A DNA stretch of 64,000 bases, taken from Maylandia zebra (Eukaryota > Chordata > Actinopteri > Cichliformes > Cichlidae). Below the pieces are notes generated by a model, which saw nothing but the letters and a program-made list of their open reading frames with translations, was not told the origin of the DNA and ran no database searches. Location of the stretch: positions 13,010,137 to 13,074,136 of the forward strand of contig NC_135172.1 of NCBI RefSeq assembly GCF_041146795.1, written 5' to 3'. The position numbers were made by a program, and so were the translations under genes. Shown piece after piece: positions 8,962 to 19,049 of the stretch; within the stretch, counting starts at the first letter, position 1, and every line of letters starts with the position of its first letter.

Positions 8962-11900
8962 GAATTTTTAAAAGGCACCAAAAAGCATTACAACGCTGAG
9001 CTCGAGTCTGTGGACTTCAAAGGAAATGCAGAGGAGGCCAGGGTCCACATCAACAGCTGGGTGGAGAAGCAGACACAAGGTAAGCATAATGTAACTTTAA
9101 ATGATCTCCACTGTAAATCCTTGGGGATCAGTTGTGTTGTGTTCAGTTGAGACATTATTACCGGATTGTCCACCGTCCACATTATTTTCTGTTTCCAGTT
9201 CTTCCAGTCTAATTTCTATTCAGTATTAAGCAGCACTATCTCTGGGTTTTACTGTTTGGTTTCATGCTATTAATAAAACCATCACAGCAGTATGTTGCTG
9301 TAAATAGCAGGCCAATTCTTCTATTCTTATTATATTATGTGATGGGTACTTCTACTTTGATCACTTGTGTCTTTAACATATTTTTATTTTTCAGGCCCAT
9401 TTAGGATTGGCTGCTATTGATTCTATATCTTTATATTATCTTAAGTGCAGCAGGAAATTCATTCATTGTTTTTATAAAAGCGCGATACAAATACAGGCCA
9501 TTTATAAATCTACCATCTATAATAATAGGATACAAGGACTTTCTATGAGGGTTATAGGACTGTGGTGCCACCTGCTGGAAATGAGACAATCTTAATCCCA
9601 TTATTTTTGTAGGAGCCATTTTTGGGTTGATACCTCATGTTGCCGCTAGAGGTAACCTTTTTAAGTTTTTTCTTTTTTTTTTAAACTTTATTTAACAAAC
9701 AATGAGTATACAACATACGAACAGATGAAGTATACAAAACAACAGAACATGAACACAAAAAGCCAAGAGTAAAAGAAAAAGGTAACAATTATAAGAATAC
9801 ACATACATGTATTGTTTTGAGAGCCTTTGTGTTGGTGGAGTCTGATATTGATTGTATGTACATTTCCACATCCTTAAAATAATGACAGAAATGGGGGGCG
9901 CTCGTGTGCAGCTATGGAGTAGACGTGTTTTCTGTGCTCTCCGTGCCTTCTCACTCATAAAGTTGCACTTTAAGTTTATTTCTAGCTGGGTAGTTTTAAA
10001 ATCTGTTTCGCGGACTGTCGGAGCCGATCTTTTGTCATCATGCCGAAGAAAGATGAGTGCCAGAGGGATACGTCCAAAGCGAGCCAGTCGGCGGCAGGTA
10101 ATGATGCCATATTAGCGGCTATCGCTAACCATGGAGCTGAGCTTTCCAAAATAACCTCGCTCGTGGACGGGTTGAAGAAGTCGGTTGAGGGCCGTCTCGA
10201 TGCAATTGATGCAACGCTAACTTCTCTCCAGAAGAAATATCATGAGTCTGAGCGCCGGTTTGAAGACCTTGATGAAGCTATGTCCGCTAACGATAGCCGA
10301 TTAGCAGCGCTGGAAGCATCGTGCAAAGAGCTACAGGTGGTTAACACTCTCCTCAAAGCTAAAGTCAACGATCTGGAGGGGCGCTCTCGCCGACTCAACG
10401 TGAGGATTGCGGGAGTTAAGGAAGGGGATGAGAAAGGCAGCCCTACCGACTTCGTTGCTAACCTACTTCCAGAACTTTTGGGTCGTGAGAACTTCAGCAG
10501 GCCGATAAAAATAGACCGAGCCCACCGTAGCCTGAGACCGAAGCCACAGCCCAATGAACGGCCACGTGTCATCATCGCTAAAGTCCACAACGACCGTGAT
10601 GTGTTTGACATACTACGACTCAGCAGGCAAAGGTCTCCTTTGCTGTACCGCGGAGACAGAGTTTCCATTTTTCCTGATTACACTGCGGAGGTCTCGGCGC
10701 AGCGGCAGGCCTTTGGTGGTGTGAGGAAGCGGCTGATCGACGCCGGTGCTAAGTGCTCTCTTCGCTTTCCCGCAAAGCTCCATGTCGAATATAACAACAC
10801 ATCGAAGACTTTTATGTCGCCGGAGGAAGCTGCACGGTTTGCTGACTCCATTGGCTCTGCAAATGAATAATAATTCACAAGTGACTTACTAATTTCACGA
10901 CATGTTTACATATTCGCGCATTTTCTGCAGTAATGTTCTCTACCCAGCTATGTTGAATGTTTTGATCCAACATCTTTGTCCTCAGCTGATCAATGCGCAA
11001 TATAAAGGTTTTTTTGGTTTGCATACTGTGATTTACATACTGTAGAGTTCATCTCTTTCCCGCACTGAAACGGTGTACAGTGCCTATTTTGCCTATTGGG
11101 TTTTGCCTCTACAGTATTTGTGTTACGTTGTGATATTGGGAATATGCACATGTTTCTGTATGCTCTGTCTCATTTCTGCATATTTGCAGTTTTGTTGCAA
11201 CGGTTAAAGTTTTATATCCATCTAGATATTTGAGTTGGATCTTTCGTACTTGGTGCACAATTTTGTTTTTCATGTTTGTTAAATAGATTATATGTGGGGC
11301 GCACGGGGCTCCACGGTATTTTCTTTGAGTATTAGTGTTCAGTCAGGCTGGCCCTGGTTCCCGGCTGCCTCCCTGTTGGATATTGGGGGTGTTCCGCTAT
11401 CTTTTTTTCTGCGGTTTGTGGGGTGGGTGGGGGTGGGGGTGGGGGGGGGGGGGTCTACTTGTTTCTAAATATGTGTCGTTTTTGTTTTTTGATGTAAGTG
11501 CCAGCTCTTTATTTGTCACACCTCAAAGCCTTCATTTTGTCCTTCCACATCGTCGTACACCATCCACTCACTTAAGATGGGGATGAGCCACATCACTTTT
11601 ACAACCTGGAATTGTCGGGGTATGGGCAAAGCTCTTAAACGTGGTAAAGTATTTTCGCATTTAAAATCTCTGTCTTCTGATATAATTTTTTTACAGGAGA
11701 CCCATATCCAACCTTCAGAGCAGAGGCGATTAAGATCGGTATGGGTGTCACAGGTGTACCAGTCCGCCTTTTCTTCCAGGGCGAGAGGGGTTGCCATTCT
11801 TGTTCGCAGAACTATTCCTTTTATATTCAAAACTCAGATATGTGATCCAGGTGGGAGGTTCATACTTGTTACAGGTACAGTCAACTCCACCCCTGTAGTC

Positions 11901-14900
11901 CTCTTGAACATCTATGCCCCTAATTTTGACAACCCTGACTTCTTTAGTAAAATATTCAATCTTGTCTCACAATACAATGACCATAATATCATTATCGGTG
12001 GTGATTTTAATTGTTATTTCGATCCATTGTTGGATAGGTCTTCTGCGTCCCTGGCCCCAACCTTGAGAGCTGTTTCTGTACTCAATACTCTTACTAAATC
12101 TTTGGACTTGGTTGACATTTGGAGGCACCAGCATCCGTTAGAAAAGCAATACTCTTTCTTCTCCCCTGTCCATGGCAGCTTCAGTAGAATTGACTATTTT
12201 CTTATTGATTCCAGGCTTATTTCGAAAGTGGTTAGTTCCACTTATCACAGTATTTTAGTTTCGGACCACGCACCTCTCTCAACGGTAATTGACTTCAACC
12301 TATATACCCCCCAATACAATTGGAAATTTAACCCCTCTTTATATCTAAATGACTCTTTTACGGTTTACCTATCTACTAAAATCGCAGAATTTTTACAATT
12401 TAATGATAATGGTGTAGTTTCAGACTCTGTTTTGTGGGAGTCCTTTAAAGTCGTTATTAGAGGCCATATTATTGCTTATCAAGCTTCTCAGAAGAGGGAC
12501 AAACTCAGGCTGCGTACTAATATTGAGGCAGAGCTGTCTGTGTTGGAGGAGAAGTATCGCGATACCGGGGCTGCTGACACACTTAATACCATTCTCAAAT
12601 TGAAATATGACTACAACCACATGTTGGGGGAGCAGGTCATGAATTGTATTCGTCGATTAAAACAGAAGCATTTTGAGCTTGGTGAAAAGGCTGACAAGGT
12701 GCTTTCCAGACAGCTGAAGGGCATTCAAGCTGAAAGGGCGATACACAGAATTCTCTCTGCAACTGGCCAGTTGCTGTCCGATCACAAGCAGATAAATGAC
12801 AGATTTCGCAGTTTTTATTGTCAGTTATACACATCTAGTACTACGGCCACAGTTGCTGAAATCACTAATTTTCTTAATGCTTTAGACATCCCGACTCTTC
12901 CTGAGGCTGCACGGGGCTTACTCGATGCAGACTTTACGCTGGAGGAAATTAGAAATGCAATCTGCTCCTTTCCTAATGGAAAAGCATGTGGTCCGGACGG
13001 TTTCGGGATAGAGCTTTATAAGACACATATTGACGTTATCGCTCCCCTGCTACTTCGGATGGTAAATTGCGCAGTGTTAAACGGCTCATTCCCTCATTCT
13101 TTCTACGATGCCCATATATGTCTCCTCCTGAAAAAAGACAGAGACGAAACTAATGTTTCTTCCTATCGTCCCCTAAGTCTTCTCAACTCAGACCAAAAGA
13201 TAATTGCTAAAGTCCTAACCAACCGGTTAAATAAGCACATAGGCTCTATAATTCATCCTGACCAATCGGGTTTTATCCCCAATAGATTCTCTTTTTCTAA
13301 TACTAGATGTCTCTTAAATGCGATGTACTCAACGACACTGCCCAATTCTGCGCTGATTTCACTCGATGCCCAGCAGGCTTTCGACCAAGTGGAATGGAGT
13401 TATTTGTTTGCTACTCTTGAAAAATTTGGTTTTGGGTCGAATTTTTTGAATATGATTAAGTTGCTTTACGCTTGCCCTCGTTCCTCGGTCCTTACCAACC
13501 ATGAGAGGTCGCTCCCGTTCCTCTTACACCGTGGGACAAGGCAGGGTTGTTGCCTCTCTCCAATGCTTTTTGCTTTAGCTCTTGAGCCGTTGGCCATTGC
13601 CATCAGAGCCAATTCCCATATCTCTGGTATAAATTGTGGCACGTCAGAGTACACCATCGGTCTGTATGCAGATGATATCATATTGGCTCTTTCAGATTTA
13701 AAGATCTCCCTTCCTCCACTTCTTAAGCTGATTGACAGCTTTGGCCACCTATCAGGGTTCACCATAAATTGGAAGAAGTCTGTTCTTATGCCGCTGTCGT
13801 CTGGTCTGGGCCCTGATTTCCTGTCTAGTTTGCCCTTTAAGGTCTCCCAGGATTACTTTTCTTACCTGGGTATTAACATCCCTAGGAACTCAAAACTCCT
13901 CTTCAGGCTTAATTATTCGGTTCTAACTGATGAGCTCAAGTGTATGATAGATAGGTGGAAACTTCTCCCACTTTCAATGATTGGCCGTATCAATATAATC
14001 AAAATGGTTGTGCTCCCTAAATTCATGTACCTATTCCAGAACGTTCCTATTTTTCTCAGGTCTTCCTTTTTCAAAGCGTTGGATGCCATTATCATGCCTT
14101 TCGTTTGGGCCTACAAGCCCCCCCGCATCTCGAAGTCTCACTTGCAAAAGCCCTCGGACGAGGGTGGTCTGGGCCTTCCAGTTTTCAGACATTATTACTG
14201 GGCCTGTAATGCCAGAGCCTGGGTCTTCTGGAATCTGCCTATAGTTGGTGATGCTGTGGGATGCAGGTCCAGCCCTAAATGGCTCGAATTGGAGCTTAGC
14301 ACTGCTATCGAGCACACTGGAGCATCCTTGCCAGCTATCTTATTTTCAAAATCGGTTATTAAAAGTGCATGTGATGACTTTATTCTTTGCAACTCCGTAA
14401 AAATATTGAATCAAATTAAGAGAATCTTGAACCTCCCGGTAGTGTCAACTTTTGCCCCGATCTGCCACAATCCTAGCTTTACGCCTAGTACAATGGATGC
14501 TGCTTTCAAACAATGGCCTGTCAAAGGGTTAATTGCTATAAAGGATCTTTATATCGACAATCATTTTGCCTCTTTTGCTCAGCTTCAGACAAAGTACAAT
14601 CTCCCTACAAGTCATTTTTTTCGGTACTTACAAATTAGGAATTATGTCAAGCAAGCATTCTCAAATTTAGATACCATCCCCATACAGCATGTCTTTTACA
14701 ATATGATGAACGAACCTCCCACCTCAAAACACTTAATTTCTCGGCTTGTCAACCTTTTTTCTTTGGCAGCCCCCTCTTGCCATATTAAAGAGGCTTGGAC
14801 AAGGGACACTGGTTTGGTTATCTCTGACGATCTATGGGCTGAAGTGTTAAGTCGGATAAAACTATGCTCTGTTAACGCCCGGCTTCAGTTAATTCAATTT

Positions 14901-17900
14901 AAGGTTGTCCATAGACTGCACTATTCCAAAACCAAATTGAACAAGATTTTTCCTAACGTTTCCCCCAAATGTGATAAATGTAAACTTGTGGACGGTACTC
15001 TTGGGCATCTTTTTTGGTCCTGTTCTACGCTTACAGCCTTTTGGACTAGTATTTTTAGTTTCTATAGCACTGTTTATGATAGGCAACTGTATCCTGACTG
15101 TCTTATGGTGATCCTGGGCTGCTCCGGCGACTCCTTGGCACTTCCCTTTGCTGTTCAACAGGCCCTCATGTTTGGTATGGTGATTGCCAAACGTTTGATT
15201 CTGGGGGAGTGGAAATCTGCCTCCCCTCCCTGCTTCAAGAGGTGGCTCGAGGAGATGGTCTCCTGTCTATACCTGGAAGAAATTCGGTTCTCTACGTCTG
15301 ATTCCATGGAGAAGTTCAGGAAGATATGGGGGCCCTTTATAGACCACATTAAGAAGGACAGTCCACGCCCTGGGTCCTGACCACATTGTTTTAACTGCTT
15401 TCATTCTGAGCTGTTGCCCATAACTGTTTTTGCATGATTGTTATCAGCTCCTCCTAGCGATCTTTGGATTTGATCTTGTGGATTGGACTCACTAGATTGT
15501 GAGTTGTTTGACATGTATACCACTTGCTTTGTTTGCTTCTCTGCTGTTTTTAATAAGTGCTGGCCTTGTACCCTGTTGTGTGGTTTGTTGCTCTGTTTTT
15601 TTTGTTTGTTTGTTTGTTTTTTTTTGGTTGTTATTGTCTTTATTGTCTGTGTTCTTCTGTCCCGCTGTTTGTGAATGTGTAAAAAAATTTTGAAACTTGC
15701 ATAAATAAATACATTAAAAAAAAAAAAAAAAATAATGACAGAAATATGGTGTTTTGTTAGTAAACTTACATTTATGGATAAAAAATGTAGCTAAAAGTAT
15801 GAACAAATTCATCATAAAAAACATTTCTCATACTTCTTGGGGAACTTAAACAAACAGAATAAAACATTTTCCCATCGTAAAGAAAACTCTCTTAAAATAT
15901 GGACAATAACAAACCTGCTAAATTCCTTCCAGAATCTCTGTGTAAAAGAACAGTACCAAAAAAGATGCGTCACAGTTTCTGGATGATCCCCACAGAAAGT
16001 ACAATTAGTATTTATGTCCCTTTTACATTTGACCATGTAGTGACTGGCTGGATAACATTTATGTAGAATTTTAAATGAGACTTCTTTCACCTTATTTACA
16101 ATCAAATATTTATGGGGGACCATCCAGACTGTCTTCCACTTGATATCTGGAACATATCGGTTCCAATAAGATGTTATATATGGGAGAGAGACGATATCTT
16201 CTTGGAATAAACTACGTATTCTCTTATTGCTGTTACCAAGTTCCTGTGAAAAGCAGATTTTTCCTATTGGTGACTCAGCTGGATCAGGGAGAGTGACTGA
16301 GGCAGATATTGAGCTGTCAGTGTTTTTATATAACATTAAAGTCCCTGAGGGTGTGGCACCAAGCACCACTGAGGATTCCACCTTTTTAAGTTCCTGTATG
16401 GTAGGTTTATGTAAGGTATTTAAGGTGGACGCACGTAATCAGCGTCAGGTGTGTTGTTAATCATAAGAAGGCAAAACGTTTGTGACCGCTGCGCTTTTAT
16501 CTTAAAATGTTTGGAACAAAGACCAAAAAGGACAAGATAAGTACTGCTGGAGTTATTGGACTGTTTAATTAATTCATGCATACCAGAAGCATCGCGTCAC
16601 CCCCGCTAACAACCACCTCAGTGGCTTCAAGCCTACGCTTGAATTTTTGTTTTTTGTTCCCTGTTATACTGATCATAAAGCTTTTTCCCCTTTTTTTAAA
16701 ATAAAAACCATCTTGCTGTTGCCCTGTTTTCTGATTTTATAGCTGAAGATGTTGTACAGTAACTAGTGCATCTTTGGTAATAGTTAATAGTTTTCATAAA
16801 TCCTTTTTACCAGATAAAATCAAGGACTTGCTAAGCCAGGATGCAGTGGGTAGCCTGACGAAGCTGGTTCTCGTGAATGCCATTTACTTCAAGGGCAGCT
16901 GGAACACGCAGTTTAAGGAGGAGAAGACTGCTGATGTGCATTTTCGACTGAACAAGGTAACAGTGCAGAAAGGCAGCATAGGATGGTGCAGTTATACTTT
17001 GATCTGTCATACTACAAACGAGCTGTGGACTTTGCTGAATGAGAACATAAAGCCTGGAGCTCTGAGGGGATAAAATCGTGCTTTTAGGACGATCACTTTC
17101 CAACTTTATGCAGTTATGCAATGCAGTTTATTATTCATGTAATATCCAATAAGTTCTCAAATAAATCTCAAACAACAGCACATCACAAACTTCGGCTAAC
17201 AAGAACAAGTTGTGTTGTGACGTGTGCTCTACATCCAAATCCACTCAATGGCTGGAATAAAACCATGACAGAACTTTTTGAGATCATTTTGAGACTAAAC
17301 ACAAAAAAACATTTCTCTTGTCTCCCCTATTTTTCAGAACGACACTAAGCCGGTGAAGATGATGCAGCAGAAAAGTAAATTTCCTTTTGCGACCATTCCT
17401 GAGGCCAACTGCAAGGTAACATCCATCACTTTCAGCTTATTACAGGATTTCACCAGCATGATCTAAAACTTGTCTTTTACAAATATCAGCCTAAATTTCT
17501 AGATTAGGAAGTCAGATCATCTTTGATGGAGTAATAAATAAAAACAATGTTTCTGGACAGATTCTTGAGATGCCGTATAAAGGAAATGACCTCAGCATGC
17601 TCATATTCCTGCCTAATGACATAGAAGATGATACCACAGGCTTGGAAAAGGTAAGATGCACTTACCAGTACTTTAATGTCCAGTTTCAATCAGACAAGCT
17701 AGTGACACTGTATCCACACAGCTGGAGAAGGAGCTGACCTATCAGAACTTTGTGGACTGGACTCGCCCAGACATGATGAGCCCCAACGAGGTTGATGTCA
17801 AGCTCCCTCGATTTAAGATGGAGGAGAAGTATGACTTGGAGAAAATCCTGACCAACATGGGAATGGAGAACGCTTTTGACATCTACAAGAGAGACTTCTC

Positions 17901-18253
17901 TGGTGAGAAATATTGCACCAATGAGACACACTGAATCAATTATACAGTTATATTGAGAGCACAAAAACTGCAAAACATCATCTGGTAAAGAAAAAAACAC
18001 AACTGATTTCTGGGCTCTTCATCTACTAGGAATGTCTCCAGCAAATGACCTGATAGTGTCCAAAGTTGTCCACAAGGCTTTGGTGGATGTAAATGAAGGA
18101 GCTGAGGCTGCTGCTGCCACTGGGGTTGACATGGAAGTCCGCTCTATAACGATTCCCGCTGAGTTTGTTGCCGACCATCCCTTCATCTTCTTCATCCGAC
18201 ATAAACCCACCAAGAGCATTCTCTTTGTGGGCCGGTACTGCTCACCCGAGTAA
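8962..18253 (+). CDS. Clade B serpin (leukocyte elastase inhibitor-like), exons 4 to end
   Basis: Six exons splice in phase: 8962-9079 (118 nt, [11 protein letters not shown]), 16814-16956 (143 nt, [12 protein letters not shown]), 17338-17415, 17561-17650 ([20 protein letters not shown]), 17722-17902 and 18030-18253. The first two lengths match the usual ov-serpin exons. The C-terminus has the hinge [11 protein letters not shown], expected of an inhibitory serpin, and the [13 protein letters not shown] and SILFVGRY strands. Counting from the hinge by analogy with SERPINB1 places Arg at P1 and Ser at P1', suggesting a trypsin-like target. Ov-serpins are usually intracellular or released without a signal peptide. 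The exons before 8962 are absent from the window. The first visible intron (7.7 kb) is swollen by nested L1 elements. Confidence 0.85.
9080..9668. other. Serpin intron sequence, no further features
   Basis: No gene or known repeat recognised between the donor at 9080 and the poly-T start of the older L1 tail. Confidence 0.4.
9669..9875 (-). mobile_element. Older L1 tail, 3' UTR part
   Basis: A poly-T run near 9670 (poly-A tail on the minus strand) is followed by 3' UTR sequence. This is continuous with the part at 15746-16390 once the young L1 and one copy of its target duplication are removed. Confidence 0.65.
9876..9892. repeat. Left target-site duplication of the young L1
   Basis: The sequence AAAATAATGACAGAAAT recurs at 15729-15745 directly after the element's A-rich tail. 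The first few A bases are ambiguous with the tail, but TAATGACAGAAAT is clear. Confidence 0.85.
10040..10870 (+). CDS. L1 ORF1 protein (RNA-binding chaperone)
   Basis: The 276-residue protein has the L1 ORF1p layout: a basic, low-complexity start, a coiled coil at about residues 30-120 ([20 protein letters not shown] and following heptads), then the RRM-like core beginning [19 protein letters not shown] and the C-terminal domain with [14 protein letters not shown] and [13 protein letters not shown]. In characterised L1s this protein trimerises, coats its own RNA and acts as a nucleic acid chaperone during target-primed reverse transcription. The first ATG after the 5' UTR is used. It closely resembles the ORF1 at 55005-55802, so the two elements belong to related lineages. 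Confidence 0.9.
   Translation: MPKKDECQRDTSKASQSAAGNDAILAAIANHGAELSKITSLVDGLKKSVEGRLDAIDATLTSLQKKYHESERRFEDLDEAMSANDSRLAALEASCKELQVVNTLLKAKVNDLEGRSRRLNVRIAGVKEGDEKGSPTDFVANLLPELLGRENFSRPIKIDRAHRSLRPKPQPNERPRVIIAKVHNDRDVFDILRLSRQRSPLLYRGDRVSIFPDYTAEVSAQRQAFGGVRKRLIDAGAKCSLRFPAKLHVEYNNTSKTFMSPEEAARFADSIGSANE
11417..11453 (+). other. G-run with G-quadruplex potential
   Basis: At least four closely spaced G-tracts (GGGTGGGTGGGGGTGGGGGT, then an unbroken G-run) lie in the L1 inter-ORF region about 125 bp before ORF2. The base composition permits an intramolecular quadruplex; any regulatory role is inference. Confidence 0.5.
11577..15380 (+). CDS. L1 ORF2 protein: endonuclease and reverse transcriptase
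   Basis: A single 1267-codon frame. Residues 5-230 form an AP-like endonuclease: TTWNCRGM (Asn12), FLQETH (Glu41), [23 protein letters not shown] and SDHAPL. The reverse transcriptase follows with [58 protein letters not shown] and the catalytic GLYADDIIL near residue 697. Near the C-terminus is a Cys-His cluster ([18 protein letters not shown]) typical of L1 ORF2p. The enzyme nicks target DNA and copies the L1 RNA in place. All key motifs are present and no stop interrupts the frame. A start at 11577 or at the second Met, 11583, is equally possible. Confidence 0.93.
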   Translation: MGMSHITFTTWNCRGMGKALKRGKVFSHLKSLSSDIIFLQETHIQPSEQRRLRSVWVSQVYQSAFSSRARGVAILVRRTIPFIFKTQICDPGGRFILVTGTVNSTPVVLLNIYAPNFDNPDFFSKIFNLVSQYNDHNIIIGGDFNCYFDPLLDRSSASLAPTLRAVSVLNTLTKSLDLVDIWRHQHPLEKQYSFFSPVHGSFSRIDYFLIDSRLISKVVSSTYHSILVSDHAPLSTVIDFNLYTPQYNWKFNPSLYLNDSFTVYLSTKIAEFLQFNDNGVVSDSVLWESFKVVIRGHIIAYQASQKRDKLRLRTNIEAELSVLEEKYRDTGAADTLNTILKLKYDYNHMLGEQVMNCIRRLKQKHFELGEKADKVLSRQLKGIQAERAIHRILSATGQLLSDHKQINDRFRSFYCQLYTSSTTATVAEITNFLNALDIPTLPEAARGLLDADFTLEEIRNAICSFPNGKACGPDGFGIELYKTHIDVIAPLLLRMVNCAVLNGSFPHSFYDAHICLLLKKDRDETNVSSYRPLSLLNSDQKIIAKVLTNRLNKHIGSIIHPDQSGFIPNRFSFSNTRCLLNAMYSTTLPNSALISLDAQQAFDQVEWSYLFATLEKFGFGSNFLNMIKLLYACPRSSVLTNHERSLPFLLHRGTRQGCCLSPMLFALALEPLAIAIRANSHISGINCGTSEYTIGLYADDIILALSDLKISLPPLLKLIDSFGHLSGFTINWKKSVLMPLSSGLGPDFLSSLPFKVSQDYFSYLGINIPRNSKLLFRLNYSVLTDELKCMIDRWKLLPLSMIGRINIIKMVVLPKFMYLFQNVPIFLRSSFFKALDAIIMPFVWAYKPPRISKSHLQKPSDEGGLGLPVFRHYYWACNARAWVFWNLPIVGDAVGCRSSPKWLELELSTAIEHTGASLPAILFSKSVIKSACDDFILCNSVKILNQIKRILNLPVVSTFAPICHNPSFTPSTMDAAFKQWPVKGLIAIKDLYIDNHFASFAQLQTKYNLPTSHFFRYLQIRNYVKQAFSNLDTIPIQHVFYNMMNEPPTSKHLISRLVNLFSLAAPSCHIKEAWTRDTGLVISDDLWAEVLSRIKLCSVNARLQLIQFKVVHRLHYSKTKLNKIFPNVSPKCDKCKLVDGTLGHLFWSCSTLTAFWTSIFSFYSTVYDRQLYPDCLMVILGCSGDSLALPFAVQQALMFGMVIAKRLILGEWKSASPPCFKRWLEEMVSCLYLEEIRFSTSDSMEKFRKIWGPFIDHIKKDSPRPGS
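15746..16390 (-). mobile_element. Older L1 tail, ORF2 C-terminal part
   Basis: A 189-codon minus-strand frame (16381-15812) encodes the C-terminus of a different L1 ORF2: [20 protein letters not shown] and the Cys-His cluster [18 protein letters not shown]. Its 3' UTR continues at 9669-9875. The element is strongly 5'-truncated and served as the landing site for the young L1. Confidence 0.75.
16417..16650. repeat. Dispersed repeat, copy A
   Basis: This stretch is clearly similar to 32137-32370, sharing TATTTAAGGT, GTTTGTGACCGCTGC, GGAGTTATTGGACTGT and TTCATGCATACCAG in the same order and orientation. I cannot name the family. Copy A abuts the older L1 tail. Confidence 0.6.
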
Positions 18254-19049
18254 ACACGAGCTGACATTGACATGAATTAAACATAAAACATTATATACAG
18301 TATAAGATTTTGTAAGGTAAACCTAGTTCATACAAATGAAGTAAAGAAAAGTTATTAAAACAAAACGTGCCTTGCTGTTTATTCTTTCAGTGTCCCACAG
18401 TAGCACATTTCCTGCTAGGAAAATGTCAGAAGTCACATCATTTCTGTAAATTGGGAAGTAACTGTAATACATCAAGTCACCTCTGTCTCTTGTTACCAGG
18501 ACTTTTTAAAATGAATGGTACAACATGGAAAGAGGCCCTACACAAGAGTTTAGCTTTGAGCTCAATATGCGATGATCCTTTCAGCCATGACATCTCTGAC
18601 ATGGGAAACCAGGGAATTTGATTAGAAAATGGTGAAGGATTTTCTTTTCAGTTAGAAACTGGATTTGTGTAACATGGTGGTGAAAAGCCCCCAAAGAAAG
18701 CAGCATATGATCAGTCGCTATATTGCATTTAATACAAACGTCCTTCGTGTATCCTTTGAATACAGAACAGATCATTTCTGATATCTATGAGTAAACCCAA
18801 CGAGCACGTGTCCCAAAAGACCCCACAGTGTTTTTATCTGGCTTTTCCCTGACAGTTAGTGGACACTGACAGATGTGTGCTGAATATGAAAGGAAACAAA
18901 AGAACTAAAGAAGGTTTGCAGTGTTAAAAACAAGAACTACATGAAGGTTGTTTCATCCTGCTGTAACTTATGACAGAAGCATCTTTTGTTTGTTTTTTCA
19001 TTTATTTACACAAAGACAGATGTTGAAATAACAGGAGTAACAGTTTAAT
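18254..19049. other. Downstream of the serpin; no further gene seen
   Basis: This probably begins with the serpin 3' UTR, which lacks a canonical AATAAA close to the stop. No other exon is recognised before the end of the minus-strand gene at 19050. Confidence 0.35.

Larger units (their letters stand above)
9893..15728 (+). mobile_element. Full-length L1-clade LINE with both ORFs open
   Basis: The element spans about 5.84 kb: a short 5' UTR (9893-10039), ORF1, a 706-bp inter-ORF region, ORF2 and a 3' UTR ending in an A-rich tail (about 15712-15728). It is flanked by a duplication of up to 17 bp. Both frames are uninterrupted and the duplication is perfect, so the insertion looks young and possibly still competent. 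It landed inside an older, opposite-strand L1 tail within a serpin intron. The inter-ORF region carries a long G-run at 11417-11453. Confidence 0.9.

Noticed and set aside
10240-10668. 142-codon antisense frame in L1 ORF1
   Set aside because: Shadow of ORF1; no independent evidence.
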